The notes: generated from the sequence alone by a model not told the origin. DNA of 64,000 bases from Spiroplasma endosymbiont of Poecilobothrus nobilitatus (GCF_964030655.1 NZ_OZ034915.1:1364001-1428000), one strand, 5' to 3'. Counted from the stretch's first letter, positions 23,824-35,696 are shown. Program-made: numbers and translations.

Positions 23824-24225
23824 ATTATCGACTAATTCATCATTTAAACCCTCAATTTTAACAATTGTTCCATTATTACCATCATAAATATATATTTTAT
23901 GATCTTCGTTTACATAATAAATATTATTTTTTTGATCAACTGTTAAAGCAATAACATTATCATCAATCCCATTAATTTTTTTTGCTTTTGTTGTATCATT
24001 AGGCAAAAAATAAATTCATCGTGAAGTTCCAAAATAAACTATATTATTAGAAATTTTTTTTGCATTACGAGAAATATTGTCAAGTCCTTCAATTCTTGTT
24101 TGAATATATTGTTTTTCATTAAAACTAAATGGAGTGTTACGACTATGATTAGCAACTTCACTAAAGGTTAGATTTTGAACAAAAATAGAACTTGCAATAA
24201 TGCAGAAAGTATATATCTTTTTCAT
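23824..24225 (-). pseudogene. N-terminal half of secreted repeat protein
   Basis: ATG at 24225; signal peptide MKKIYTFCIIASSIFV, then repeats of a propeller-like type (NIVYFGTSRWIYFLP, VIALTVDQKNNIYYV, KIYIYDGNNGTIVKI). The frame runs into IS3 copy 2 at 23823. The fragment at 12391-12789 carries similar repeats plus a C-terminal membrane anchor. The upstream region is itself split by IS A copy 2. Confidence 0.75.
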
Positions 24226-24379
24226 TGTTAATTTTCCCCACTTCCCTAGCAATTAATTTTATTTATCATAAATTAGGCTTTTAATTTTGTAGAAAACTCT
24301 TGATGAAATAAAAAAAATCATAAATATGATAACTTTAAAAGAAAATTATATAAACTTTTAATATTGTTATTTAACTTTT

Positions 24380-25508
24380 TTATACGTTAAAATATAATAC
24401 CGATGATTGTTGGTTTGGCGTTAAACCTTTATGCTGGTATTTTCATTTTCAGAGATTTAAATAATTTTGAATGTTCGTGAAACCTAAGCCATGATAATGA
24501 ATTAAGGATTCTTTAAGATTTGATTGTAATTTACTAATTTTATTTAACTTCCGATAACTAGCATCAGGATTTGTACTAGTTTTAGTTGCTAATAAAATAG
24601 AATTTGTTTGTTTTGCTACTAATAAATATAATGGTTGCATGTCAGAAATAATAATTAAATTTTCTTTGATTAATTGTTTATTAATATTTTCAATAATTCA
24701 CTGTTTTTGTAATCGTTTTGTGTTGGTTGATTTAACATAAATATTATTATTGCTATCAACAGCCATTTGAATACAACATTTAGTGTTGGTTGAAAATGAA
24801 TCAAGATGAATTTTTCTTTTATCAAATTTATCTTTAAAATTACCTTTGTGGATTTCTTTAATAAATGTTTCATCGATTTGAATTTGGCCATTTAACGTTT
24901 TAAATTTTAATTGGGTCTTTTCTAATTGTTTTGATTTTTGATAGTAAGAAAAAAGTTGAGGTTTGTAAGTATAACAAACAAAATTAAATTTACTTATTAA
25001 TTAAGTAATGCAAAAAAAATGCTTAATATTAGGTTTTTAGTAAATTTATTTAATTTGTTTAGTTGTTTTTATTTATATTTTTTTGTAAAATCTCAACTTT
25101 TGTAATGCTATCTATTTGGCGATTATATCAAGCGTTTTTCGGTGATGTTTTAATAAAGTGGGAAATCATTTTACTAGATTGGCCTAATAATGAAATTTGA
25201 ATCAATAAATTTCACTGTTCATAATTTAAATGACTTCAATACGTAAAATGATCACGAAAAGCATCAAAACTAGCACGACATTTTTTGCATAAATATTTTT
25301 GTTTTCCTTCAGGATTATGACCATTTTTAACACAATAAAAAGATTGACAATTAGGACATTTAATACCTTTATCCCTAAATTTTTGATCAATTTCATTAAA
25401 GCGTTTTTGTTTTTTAATTAATTCTGCTTCTTTTTTGATTTTTTCATGAAATTCTAAAAATTGATCATCTGTTAAACTATTTATTAATTCTTCAATTATT
25501 TTTTCCAT
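24380..25508 (-). pseudogene. IS1595-like transposase A2, interrupted
   Basis: The gene starts at 25508 (AAGAGGTGAATAATTA upstream). The reading frame is broken in the middle by the 173-bp insertion, with loss of a few element bases around the junction. Confidence 0.85.
24940..25112. mobile_element. MITE-like element, copy 1 (173 bp)
   Basis: The ends are GATAGTAAGAAAAAAGTTGA and, read from the other side, GATAGCATTACAAAAGTTGA. It is nearly identical to 34537-34708. No coding frame. Flanking target sequence is damaged here. Confidence 0.8.
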
Positions 25509-25656
25509 TAATTATTCACCTCTTATATTAAAAATATACCTAATTTTAGGTATATTTTATAAATATCAATAGTTTTCTACAAAATTAAAGAATTAGGCTA
25601 GCACAATATCTATATATTTAGTTTAACAAAAAAATTAATAAGAAATTAATAAATTT

Positions 25657-25690
25657 AAAAAAATGTTATTTAATTAAATAACATTTTTTA
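25657..25690 (-). terminator. Terminator of second FtsX-like permease
   Basis: A perfect A/T palindrome (AATGTTATTTAA / TTAAATAACATT) with flanking A and T runs overlaps the stop codon of the permease gene. Confidence 0.75.
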
Positions 25691-28600
25691 TTCCATCGTA
25701 ATATTTATTAATTTATTCTTTTTAATTTTTCAAATTCCTACTCCAATTACTGAAATTAAAATAAAGCCAATTGCTAATGTTGCTATTGAAACAACATAAG
25801 ATGAAAAGGAAGGAATTAATAACATTCCGGTACTTTTAAAAACAATATGAGCAATTACATTCCATAATAATTTGACAATAACATAACTTAAAACATAACC
25901 TAAGACAATTGCAAATAAATAAAATCATAAGACAATTGCAATAATTTTTCATGTTGGATACCCAAGTACTTTTAAAGTTAAGATTGTACGGCGATTTTCA
26001 TCAAGAACCATAGCAATTAAAACTGATAAAATTAAAGCAACAATGACAATTGTTAATCCTTCTAAAACATTAAGAACATCCCGGACAGTTCGCATTCCTT
26101 GTGAATAATTTTCTCGTAAAGTATCAAATGGTCATATTTTGTTAAGGCCATTTAATAATTTTAAATTTGTTCTTAAGTCCAACGCATTTTTAAGATCCGG
26201 TTTTTTATTATTATCAAACATTGTAAAATCATAATTATCAGTTAATGAAAACGACGAAATAATACGATAAGGCTGCAAGGTTACTCCCAATGGACTAGCT
26301 CGTGATGCAACAACATTATAATAAGAATTTGGTAAAAATTGTTCTCCTTTTTTAGTTAAATTAACCCATTGGTTCATAACCGTAACTAATGAATCTTGAT
26401 TCATATAAATATTCCCTGAACTAATATCATCATCATTTGAACCAATCACTTTAAAAGTAACTGGAACATACCCAATAGCATTTGTAATTCGAACATTTAA
26501 TTTAAAAATATCCCCCGAAACTAAATTCATCGGTTGATAAACCCGCTTTGCCAAAAGAACTGGTATTGGTTCATTAATTGGAACATTTGGGTCATTCGCA
26601 GTAGGGTCTGAACTAATTTTGTAACCAAAGACTTCTTTTTGGGCAATATCACTTGGTGTTGTCTTAGAACGATAATTCAATAATTGATTAAGCTCTGTTT
26701 CATCACTTGTTAACCCAACAACATTTAATTGTGAAACTGGATTTTTTGAATTTTTAGTATCATCTGGACTTCAACCTGATAATAAGAAAACATATGGGAA
26801 ATCATAATTTTTATCATAAACCATATATGGTCCTAAATAAATATCTGGGTATTGACCATTATTTGTTGTACTTAAGCTATTAACCAAATTAATTCCGCTA
26901 ATAATTGTTTGAATATCAGCTTCATTTATTCCTTTTTCAATTAAAAATGGTTTCATAAGATTAATAATTTTTACTAAATTATCTCATCCATTAATTCATT
27001 CTCCAGACTCATTATCCTTAACTTTATAATTAGCAACTGCCTCAACTGTTGTTGCACTTATATATGGATATGTTTTTGTTTCTTCATCATAATTAATCTT
27101 ACTTCTAACAAGACTTGTACCACTTGGATCACCAATAATATTTAATAAATCACCACAATTTTTTTTCATATTTTTTGAATCTGAAACAGATAGACTTGTA
27201 AAGCACATTAATGGATTTGGAAAGTTAAATGTTTTATTATCATCAAGAATTTTTGCCTCATGGTAATAATTCATGCGCTTATCAGCAGTAATTCACTGAT
27301 AAGGTTTACTATTGCTGGCTTCTTGTGCAATATCTTGTTGATCATAACTAGCAATTAAATATGATTTAATATCATTCTTAAAATAACGGAAAGAATCTTT
27401 AACAATTCCTTGTGCCATTACTCCTGCATCCAACTGAAAAATTAACAAAAAGGATGAAAAAGCTAAAACAACTAATACCATAATTCATTTTCCTAAAGAT
27501 TTTAGCGCAAAGGTAAATGATAAATGAACATTAAATGTTAATCCAAAATGAGCATATTTACGACCTTTTTTTACTTTTTTAGGACGAAAACTTAAATTAG
27601 AACCTTTTAAATCATAAATTAAATCTAAGGCTGTTCGGCTTAAAAGAATAAATGAGATTAAGAAAGACATCCCAATAAAAATAAGTGGAATAAAAATTGT
27701 TGCTGAAACAAAAATTAGTGGATTAAAATAAAATGATGATAATGGTAATCCTATTGAATATAAATTTGAACCAGTGAAATACATTTGGAGAGGAATACTT
27801 AAAACTCATCCTAATAAACAACCAATTAAAGTTGTAAAAATAATGTTAAAAGTAAAAATAAATGATAATTCAAAGCGATGATATCCCAATGATTTTAAGA
27901 CTCCAATTTGCCGTTTTGAATTAGTGATATCTTTTTTAATGAAAAAAGAAATAATAAATAAAATAATAATTGAACAAGAAACAGCAATTGAAGTATTAAT
28001 AATAAAACCAGTATTTGTTAACATCACAACTTGTCCCGGTAATGATGCTTCAAAAGCGACAATTGCATTATCGGGAGCTACAAAATAATTGCTTAAAACT
28101 TTTCGTAATAAAGTTATTTTTTGTGGTTCAGTTAAATTACCATTAACATTAATAAAACCAGTAATTTTTTCAGTTCCATTTGAAAAATTCTGTTTAATAG
28201 CATTAAAATTAATATTATTCATAAATAATACTGAACCATTTTTTAAATAAATAATTTTATGACCAGTAGCAAGAGTTGATAAACTTACTAAATCGGGATA
28301 AATATTACTATACTTTGCCCCATACCCAATAATATTAAATTGTAAATTTTGGCTATTTCCTAAATTAAAGTGCCCACCAAGTTTTAAATGATTATAATCA
28401 GCATATTGTTTATTTAAAATAATGTTATTTTCTGTTAAATAACTAATATGTTCCCATTTTGTTACTTCAAAAAGACGATTAAACGGAGTATAAAAAATAT
28501 TATTGCCTTGTCAACCATCACCGTTATATAATAAATCTTTATTTTTGTTAACAGCAGTAGCATTAAAATATTGCGTATCTTTTGCTAAATTATTTGCAGT

Positions 28601-29176
28601 AAATTGATAACCAACATTAAAACTAAGTTCTAAGCCAGCTTTGTCACCATTAATTAAATCATTTAAACGACTTTCACCTGGATTATGAATAATATAACTT
28701 AAAAAAGCGGCAGTAAGATTCTTATTAAAGTTTTTAACCAAGGCAGTAAAAGAAGCTGTCCCCGTTTCCGGATTTAAGTATGATGGTTCTTTTGTTCATT
28801 TACAAATTTCAGAATTAGTTAAATCACAATTTAACCCCAAAACATCAGCGCGGATATTATTAAATGTTAAATGCTCAGCATCAATTTTTGGCTCATCATA
28901 AAACTGAGCTAAAAAAGTACGATTATTTTCATTTATTTTTCAAGCAGGATTTCTTTTTCACACATTATTATCAATATTTAAACTGTCTACTCGAATTTCA
29001 TATTGATAAGGAAGACTATTTTTCTTAATATTATTTAAGCCATTTTTAACTTGAAAAACAGTTAAAAAAAGAGCTGTAAAGGTTAAAACTGCACCAATAA
29101 TAAACAAAATTAACCCAATAAATTGAGTTATTTTTTTTGTAAACCCTCGCGTAGCCTCTTTTGCAAGATTTCACAT
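25688..29176 (-). CDS. FtsX-like ABC transporter permease, 1162 aa
   Basis: A second large permease with the same plan as the one at 3593: a helix at about residues 18-40, an extracellular domain to about 385, an FtsX domain (about 390-540, with RQIGVLKSLGYHRFEL), a further helix near 565-585, a second extracellular domain (590-1025), and a C-terminal FtsX domain with ILTLKVLGYPTWKI. AGGTGG lies 7 bp before the ATG at 29176. All the UGA codons are read as Trp and the frame is intact. The family works with an ABC ATPase; none is in the window, possibly lost or moved, as an IS abuts the promoter side at 29245. Substrate unknown. Confidence 0.85.
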
Positions 29177-29244
29177 ATTATCCACCTATTCCAAAAATAA
29201 TTAAGTTAATTATATAAGAAAAATAACCAATTTTAAAAAAATAT

Positions 29245-30387
29245 CTTTAATTTTGTAGAAAACTCTTGATATTTATAAAATATACCTAAAATTAGGTATA
29301 TTCTTAATATAAGAGGTGAATAATTAATGGAAAAAATAATTGAAGAATTAATAAATAGTTTAACAGATGATCAATTTTTAGAATTTCATGAAAAAGTCAA
29401 AAAAGAAGCAGAATTAATTAAAAAACAAAAACGCTTAAATGAAATTGATCAAAAATTTAGGGATAAAGGTATTAAATGTCCTAATTGTCAATCTTTTTAT
29501 TGTGTTAAAAATGGTCATAATCCTGAAGGAAAACAAAAATATTTATGCAAAAAATGTCGTGCTAGTTTTGATGCTTTTCGTGATCATTTTACGTATTGAA
29601 GTCATTTAAAATATGAACAGTGAAATTTATTGATTCAAATTTCATTATTAGGCCAATCTAGTAAAATGATTTCCCACTTTATTAAAACATAACCGAAAAC
29701 CGCTTGATATAATCGCCAAAAAATAATGAAATCAAAACAATTAGAAAACACCCAATTAAAATTTAAAACGTTAAATGGCCAAATTCAAATCGATGAAACA
29801 TTTATTAAAGAAATCAAAAAAGGTAATTTTAAAGATAAATTTGATAAAAGAAAAATTCATCTTGATTCATTTTCAACCAACACTAAATGTTGTATTCAAA
29901 TGGCTGTTGATAGCAATAATAATATTTATGTTAAATCAACCAACACAAAACGATTACAAAAACAGTGAATTATTGAAAATATTAATAAACAATTAATCAA
30001 AGAAAATTAAATTATTATTTCTGACATGCAACCATTATATTTATTAGTAGCAAAACAAACAAATTCTATTTTATTAGCAACTAAAACTAGCACAAATCCT
30101 GATGCTAGTTATCGGAAGTTAAATAAAATTAGTAAATTACAATCAAATCTTAAAGAACCCTTAATTCATTATCATGGCTTAGGTTTCACGAACATTCAAA
30201 ATTATTTAAATCTCTGAAAATGAAAATACCAGCATAAAGGTTTAACGCCAAACCAATAATCATCGGTATTATATTTTAACGTATAAAAAAGTTAAATAAC
30301 AATATTAAAAGTTTATATAATTTTCTTTTAAAGTTATCATATTGATGATTTTTTTTATTTCATCAAGAGTTTTCTACAAAATTAAAA
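29245..30387 (+). mobile_element. IS1595-like element A, copy 3 (1143 bp)
   Basis: Both terminal repeats are present, but the flanks do not match (AAAAATAT left, GAAACTTA right). The left flank nearly matches the right flank of copy 4 at 34992, pointing to recombination between copies. Confidence 0.88.
29327..30286 (+). pseudogene. IS1595-like transposase A3, nonsense mutations
   Basis: Full length, but a Ser codon has become TAA in the FIKTSPKTA segment (near 29690), and another TAA falls at about 30008 just before the IIISDMQPLY motif. Confidence 0.85.
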
Positions 30388-31590
30388 GAAACTTATAAAA
30401 TAAAAGAAAAATTAGATAAAAATGAATTAACCGCAAGTTTAATGGGCAAAACTATTTTTGGTTTATTAGAAACTAGTGATGGTAATATTGATTTATGAAT
30501 TAACCCTTTTAACTTTACATCACGCGTAAGCAAAATAAATGAAATTGAACAAGGTGCTGATATTTGATTAAATTATCATCAATCAGATAGTGGTTTTATT
30601 TTAAATTTAATTTGTACAAAAGATAAAATTGTTATTAAAGGTTGACCTAAAAATAATGAGGTAGTTGTTGGACAAAGTAAAACACAAATTAAAGATGATG
30701 TTAAATCTGTTTTAGTACAAGAATTTAAAAACAAATTAGGCATAGTCCCTTTTTGGAAAATGATTAATGAACCTAATCCTTTATTTTTATCTACTTCAAC
30801 TACATTAAACCCATGACCAACTATGGATAATTGTTATAAATTACAATTTGATTTAGAAGATAGTTTTAATATTAAATCAAAAGAAAGATTAGTAAATCGT
30901 ACGCATTGATATGGGATATTAGATGATGATTTAATGACCTTTTATAACAAAGGCAATAAAAAAGTATTGCAAGATGCTTTTGATGATATTTTTATTAAAT
31001 CAGGTCAATCAGCATTAGATGGTCAATTATCGCAATCTTTACAAGTAGTACAAGGTACACCAACATTAGAAACATATACTGAAGACCAAAAATCAATTAT
31101 TGAACAAGTATATTTAGCATGTCATTTTTCTAGTCCATTTGGTGATAAATCAGATAGTGACCAAAATAAAACACAATCATTATTAACTAAAACAAAAGAT
31201 TTAGAAAAACAAGCATATTTACAAGCATATCGTAAACAATATTATACTAAGATGTTTGATACAGTTTTAAAATATTATGATTTATGAGATGGAAATGGCG
31301 AACGCCCTTATGGATTTGATTTTATTAGTGCTAGTTTAGTTGACCAAATGCGACAAAATGAATTAATTACTGCTAGATTAGATAATGGCACAATGGAACC
31401 AATAAGAGCAATAACTGAATATGATAATATTGATGAATTAGAAGCAACCAAATATTTTGAAAAAGTAGAAGAATGACAAGATAAAATGCAAGCCAAAGAA
31501 ATATAACATAATAATAAATTAATGGAATATGATGAAAATGGTAATAATCAAAATGCTTTACAAGGTAGAACAGAAATTAAGGAGAATTAA
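30388..31590 (+). pseudogene. Phage portal-like protein, 5' truncated, nonsense near end
   Basis: The frame enters directly from the IS end, so the start is missing. About 370 residues follow: a beta-rich region (LLETSDGNIDLWINPFNF), then a long helical part (FDDIFIKSGQSALDGQ, KTKDLEKQAYLQAYRKQYY) and an acidic end. This layout, and the position before a small phage gene, suggest a portal protein (SPP1 gp6-like). A TAA at 31504 is followed by 27 in-frame sense codons to the next TAA at 31588, so the natural end was probably there. Family call is by overall character, not a firm motif. Confidence 0.6.
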
Positions 31591-31593
31591 CAA

Positions 31594-31872
31594 ATGAGTA
31601 GAATTAACCCAGGTGTTATGGAAGAATTAAGAAGACAAGCCCACGATACTTTAATAGATATCAGAGAAAATATACGAGATAATCGACATTGGATGGTATT
31701 TCCTTTTAATGTTTATAGTTCATATATTCCTGATACTGAAACAGGTTGAAAACCCAATAATGCTAAACCTAGTGATTATGGTAGTTATTCAAGAATATTT
31801 GATAATACGGAAAGTACTATTGCCCAATTACAAGATAGTTTAAAAATATTACAAAAATATAAAGGTGAATAA
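31594..31872 (+). CDS. Small phage protein, 92 aa
   Basis: ATG at 31594, 3 bp after the portal-like gene, with AAGGAG upstream. The product is mostly helical and charged at both ends (EELRRQAHDTLIDIRENIRD; IAQLQDSLKILQKYKGE), with a middle part containing HWMVFPFNVYSSYIP. No family recognised. It may be a head-completion or minor structural protein, from its position after the portal gene. Confidence 0.6.
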
Positions 31873-32078
31873 ATCAATATATTAACTATTGATGATTTTA
31901 AAAATCAACCTATTAATTCCGCTATATGAGCCAATAATGAAACACCATTCGCGATAAAATGAAAAGATGAAAATAATAATGTTTATTGAAAATTAATTGA
32001 TGGTGAAAACATTTATGATATTAATAGAATATTAGAATACTTAAATCAATATAAATTAAGTTATTTTATGAATAATGA
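31873..32078 (+). pseudogene. Phage gene fragment cut by IS3
   Basis: An open frame directly following the 92-residue gene (LTIDDFKNQPINSAIWANN ... ILEYLNQYKLSYFMN) runs into the IS end at 32079. It has no ATG; it might have started on ATA or ATT, or its start was mutated. Function unknown. Confidence 0.45.
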
Positions 32079-32532
32079 TGGAATGGCAACACTTTTTAGG
32101 ACACTTTTTATATAGACATTTGTTTTCTAAAAGTAACTGGAGATAAATAATTTAAACTGCCATGAATTCGAATATTGTTATATCAATGCACAAAATCAAA
32201 AAGTTGGTATTTTAATTGTGTTAAATTTTTAAATTTTTTACCCTTAATAAATTCAGTTTTAAAAGTTTTGTAAGTTGTTTCAGCCACAGCATTATCATAA
32301 GGGCAGCCTTTATTGCTTAATGATCTTTTAATATTAAAAGTTATTAAAATTTCATCAATGATTTTATTTTTAAACTCATTACCACGATCATTATGAAATA
32401 TAGTTATTTGATTTAATGGTCGTGTTATTTTATGAAAAGCTTGTTGGACCAGTTCGGTTGTTTTATTCGGCCCAGCACTATAACCAATTATTTCACGATT
32501 AAACAAGTCAATTAATAAACAAATATAATGTC
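32079..32532 (-). mobile_element. IS3-family element B, copy 3, truncated
   Basis: Only the orfB 3' end and one terminal repeat remain; the rest was lost where copy 4 begins at 32533. Confidence 0.85.
32108..32532 (-). pseudogene. IS3 OrfB C-terminal fragment, copy 3
   Basis: Encodes the second half of the catalytic core from [16 protein letters not shown] to the end. The motif HTDRGNEF reads HNDRGNEF here; the catalytic Asp is kept but the first Asp region is absent. Confidence 0.8.
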
Positions 32533-32613
32533 TGGATAAGCTACAATTATTAGGACCATAATTATATAGACTTCAAAATTAGATAAAATTATTAAGAAAG
32601 AAGGAATATAAAA

Positions 32614-32892
32614 ATGGGAAATAAAACTTAATACTCTGAAGAATTTAAAAAACAAATTGTCATGCTATATAAAAATGGTAAAAGTGTTATTAATCTAGGG
32701 CAAGAATATAATTTATCAAAACCAACTATTTATAGTTGAGTTAAAAATTATAATAATTCTGGTTCATTTAAAGCAAAAGACAATCGCACACTAGAAGAAA
32801 ATAAAATAATAACTTTACGAAAAGAACTTAAAGACCTGAAAATGGAAAATGACATTTTAAAGCAAGCCGCACTGATAATGGCCAAAAAATAA
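32614..32892 (+). pseudogene. IS3 OrfA, copy 4, nonsense at codon 6
   Basis: The Ser codon of [10 protein letters not shown] has become TAA, so OrfA ends after MGNKT. Confidence 0.85.
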
Positions 32893-33725
32893 CAATAATT
32901 AATAACAACAAAACAAAATATTCAGTAAGAAAAATATGTAAGATTTTAGGTTTACTAAAATCAACGTATTATTATCAAACTAATAAATGTATTAACAAGC
33001 AAGTTAATAATTATGAACAAGAAATTATCAGTGCCTTTAATAAAAGTCGCAAAATTTATGGGGCTCGCAAAATTAAAGTTATTTTAAACAGAAAAGATAT
33101 CATCTTATCGCGGCGAAAAATCAGATTCTTTATGATCAAAAATAATTTGGTTTCTAAATACACCAAATTAAAATATCATAATCATAAAACAACAGTCAAT
33201 AATGACCAAATTAATAATATTTTAAATCGTCAATTTAACAACAAAAAACCTAATGAAGTTATTGTTAGTGATTTAACATATGTTCAAGTTGGCGCTAAAT
33301 GACATTATATTTGTTTATTAATTGACTTGTTTAATCGTGAAATAATTGGTTATAGTGCTGGGCCGAATAAAACAGCCGAACTGGTCCAACAAGCTTTTCA
33401 TAAAATAACACGACCATTAAATCAAATAACTCTATTTCATACTGATCGTGGTAATGAGTTTAAAAATAAAATCATTGATGAAATTTTAATAACTTTTAAT
33501 ATTAAAAGATCATTAAGCAATAAAGGCTGCCCTTATGATAATGCTGTGGCTGAAACAACTTACAAAACTTTTAAAACTGAATTTATTAAGGGTAAAAAAT
33601 TTAAAAATTTAACACAATTAAAATACGAACTTTTTTATTTTGTGCATTGATATAACAATATTCGAATTCATGGCAGTTTAAATTATTTATCTCCAGTTAC
33701 TTTTAGAAAACAAATGTCTATATAA
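32880..33725 (+). CDS. IS3 transposase OrfB, copy 4
   Basis: The OrfB frame is open with all three DDE motifs ([25 protein letters not shown]). Because the orfA of this copy has an early stop, the fusion protein is not expected. Confidence 0.82.
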
Positions 33726-33754
33726 AAAGTGCCCTAAAAAGTGTTGCCATTCCA

Positions 33755-34890
33755 AAAAAATAATTGAAGAATTAATAAATATTTTAACAGATGATTAATT
33801 TTTAGAATTTCATGAAAAAGTCAAAAAAGAAGCAGAATTAATTAAAAAACAAAAACGCTTAAATGAAATTGATCAAAAATTTAGGGATAAAGGTATTAAA
33901 TGTCCTAATTATCAATCTTTTTATTGTGTTAAAAATGGTCATAATCGTGAAGGAAAACAAAAATATTTATGCAAAAAATGTCGCGCTAGTTTTGATGCTT
34001 TTCGTGATCATTTTACGTATTGAAGTCATTTAAATTATGAACAGTGAAATTTATTGATTCAAATTTCATTATTAGGCCAATCTAGTAAAATGATTTCCCA
34101 CTTTATTAAAACATCACCGAAAACCGCTTGATATAATCGTCAAAAAATAATGAAATCAAAACAATTAGAAAACACCCAATTAAAATTTAAAACGTTAAAT
34201 GGCCAAATTCAAATCGATGAAACATTTATTAAAGAAATCCACAAAGGTAATTTTAAAGATAAATTTGATAAAAGAAAAATTCATCTTGATTCATTTTCAA
34301 CCAACACTAAATGTTGTATTCAAATGGCTGTTGATAGCAATAATAATATTTATGTTAAATCAACCAACACAAAACGATTACAAAAACAGTGAATTATTGA
34401 AAATATTAATAAACAATTAATCAAAGAAAATTCAATTATTATTTCTGACATGCAACCATTATATTTATTAGTAGCAAAACAAACAAATTCTATTTTATTA
34501 GCAACTAAAACTAGTACAAATCCTGATGCTAGTTATGATAGTAAAAAAAAGTTGAGGTTTGTAAGTATAACAAACAAAATTAAATTTACTTATTAATTAA
34601 GTAATGCAAAAAAAATGCTTAATATTAGGTTTTTAGTAAATTTATTTAATTTGTTTAGTTGTTTTTATTTATATTTTTTTGTAAAATCTCAACTTTTGTA
34701 ATGCTATCCTAGTTATCGGAAGTTAAATAAAATTAGTAAATTACAATCAAATCTTAAAGAACCCTTAATTCATTATCATGGCTTAGGTTTCACGAACATT
34801 CAAAATTATTTAAATCTCTGAAAATGAAAATACCAGCATAAAGGTTTAACGCCAAACCAACAATCATCGGTATTATATTTTAACGTATAA
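33755..34890 (+). pseudogene. IS1595-like transposase A4, broken
   Basis: No start codon, a Gln-to-TAA change in the LTDDQF segment, and the MITE-like insertion in the DASYRKL segment. Confidence 0.85.
34537..34708. mobile_element. MITE-like element, copy 2, with 8-bp target duplication
   Basis: A 172-bp non-coding element with imperfect terminal inverted repeats (GATAGTAAAAAAAAGTTGAG and, inward from the right, GATAGCATTACAAAAGTTGA). It is flanked by CTAGTTAT on both sides (34529-34536, 34709-34716), a clean 8-bp duplication of transposase sequence. Confidence 0.88.
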
Positions 34891-34985
34891 AAAAGTTAAA
34901 TAACAATATTAAAAGTTTATATAATTTTCTTTTAAAGTTATCATATTGATGATTTTTTTTATTTCATCAAGAGTTTTCTACAAAA

Positions 34986-35441
34986 TTAAAAAAAATATTG
35001 TAAATGTTTTCATGCATCGTGTTCATGCTCTGTCATTTTAATATTTCCTTTATAGCTATAATTTTTCTTAGCAACTGGTGATTGTAAAACATATTTTAAA
35101 TTAAATAGGTATTTGCATAAAACTTTTAAATCACCGATAAATTTAGGTGTAGATAGTGGGTTTGTTATTTTTAATCCCTTATTAAGTTGATAATCTTCAA
35201 TTATTACAAGAACTTTATTTAAATAAGAACAAGTTTGCTTTTGAAAGTTGTTTAATATTAAATAGATATTATTTATTGCTTCTTCTTCGTTTTTAGAATG
35301 AAAAGTAATATTATTAATTATTTTCTGTTGCAAAACATTATAAATAATAATACCAGTTTGCTCACCTCCAGCAGGGTCAATTGCAATAATATATTTTAAT
35401 TTATTTGGTTTATTTTTTTGTCAATTTGTAATATTTTTCAT
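34986..35441 (-). CDS. RuvC-like phage Holliday-junction resolvase
   Basis: The 151-residue product has an RNase H fold signature: KYIIAIDPAGGEQTGIIIYN (first catalytic Asp), VLVIIEDYQL (Glu) and a C-terminal EHEHDAWKHLQYF with the closing Asp/His pair. Phage RuvC-like proteins cut branched DNA before packaging. The start is the ATG at 35441, overlapping the upstream 94-residue gene by 46 bp in another frame. The TAA lies inside the end of IS A copy 4, so the last residue or two may be altered, but the catalytic core is complete. Confidence 0.72.
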
Positions 35442-35680
35442 CCATCGGAAGCCAAATATAAAATATCGTTAATTTTGTAATGCTGCATATAAGAAGCAAT
35501 TACATCTCATTTGTTTTTAAATAAATTTAAGTACATTTTTGCTCATTCTAAACATTGCAAATCATAATGATTTTTATGATGAGAAATACGACAATTAACA
35601 AGGTTACAATTAATTCAATCAAATGAAGTTGTTATTTCATTTCAAGTTTTATTAATATACAAACTTTTATATTCTGTCAT
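35396..35680 (-). CDS. Phage-type hypothetical protein, 94 aa
   Basis: ATG at 35680 with AAAGGATTATTATA upstream. It contains four UGA-Trp codons and conserved-looking ISHHKNHYDLQCLEWAKMY and WDVIASYMQHYKIN segments. It is in an apparent phage transcription unit with a 38-codon gene upstream and the RuvC-like gene downstream. No family recognised; a DNA-binding role is possible but not shown. Confidence 0.6.
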
Positions 35681-35696
35681 TATAATAATCCTTTCA

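Larger units (their letters stand above)
24279..25590 (-). mobile_element. IS1595-like element A, copy 2, with MITE inside
   Basis: The 8-bp direct repeat AATTAGGC flanks it (24271-24278 and 25591-25598), the target-site length expected for IS1595-family elements. The element is about 1140 bp plus a 173-bp insertion at 24940-25112. Confidence 0.9.
32533..33754 (+). mobile_element. IS3-family element B, copy 4 (1222 bp)
   Basis: Complete element inserted in copy 3 on its left and joined on its right to IS A copy 4, which lacks its 5' end. Confidence 0.9.
33755..34991 (+). mobile_element. IS1595-like element A, copy 4, 5' truncated, with MITE
   Basis: Begins inside the transposase start (AAAAAATAATTGAAG, just after IS3 copy 4) and ends with the normal right repeat at about 34991. 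It contains a 172-bp insertion at 34537-34708. Confidence 0.88.

Noticed and set aside
24940-25112. tRNA or riboswitch hidden in the IS insertion
   Set aside because: A second nearly identical copy with inverted ends and target duplication shows it is a mobile element.
29775-29996. 73-codon frame repeated in many IS copies (MAKFKSMKHLLKKS...)
   Set aside because: Alternative frame of the IS1595-like transposase; recurs only because the IS recurs.
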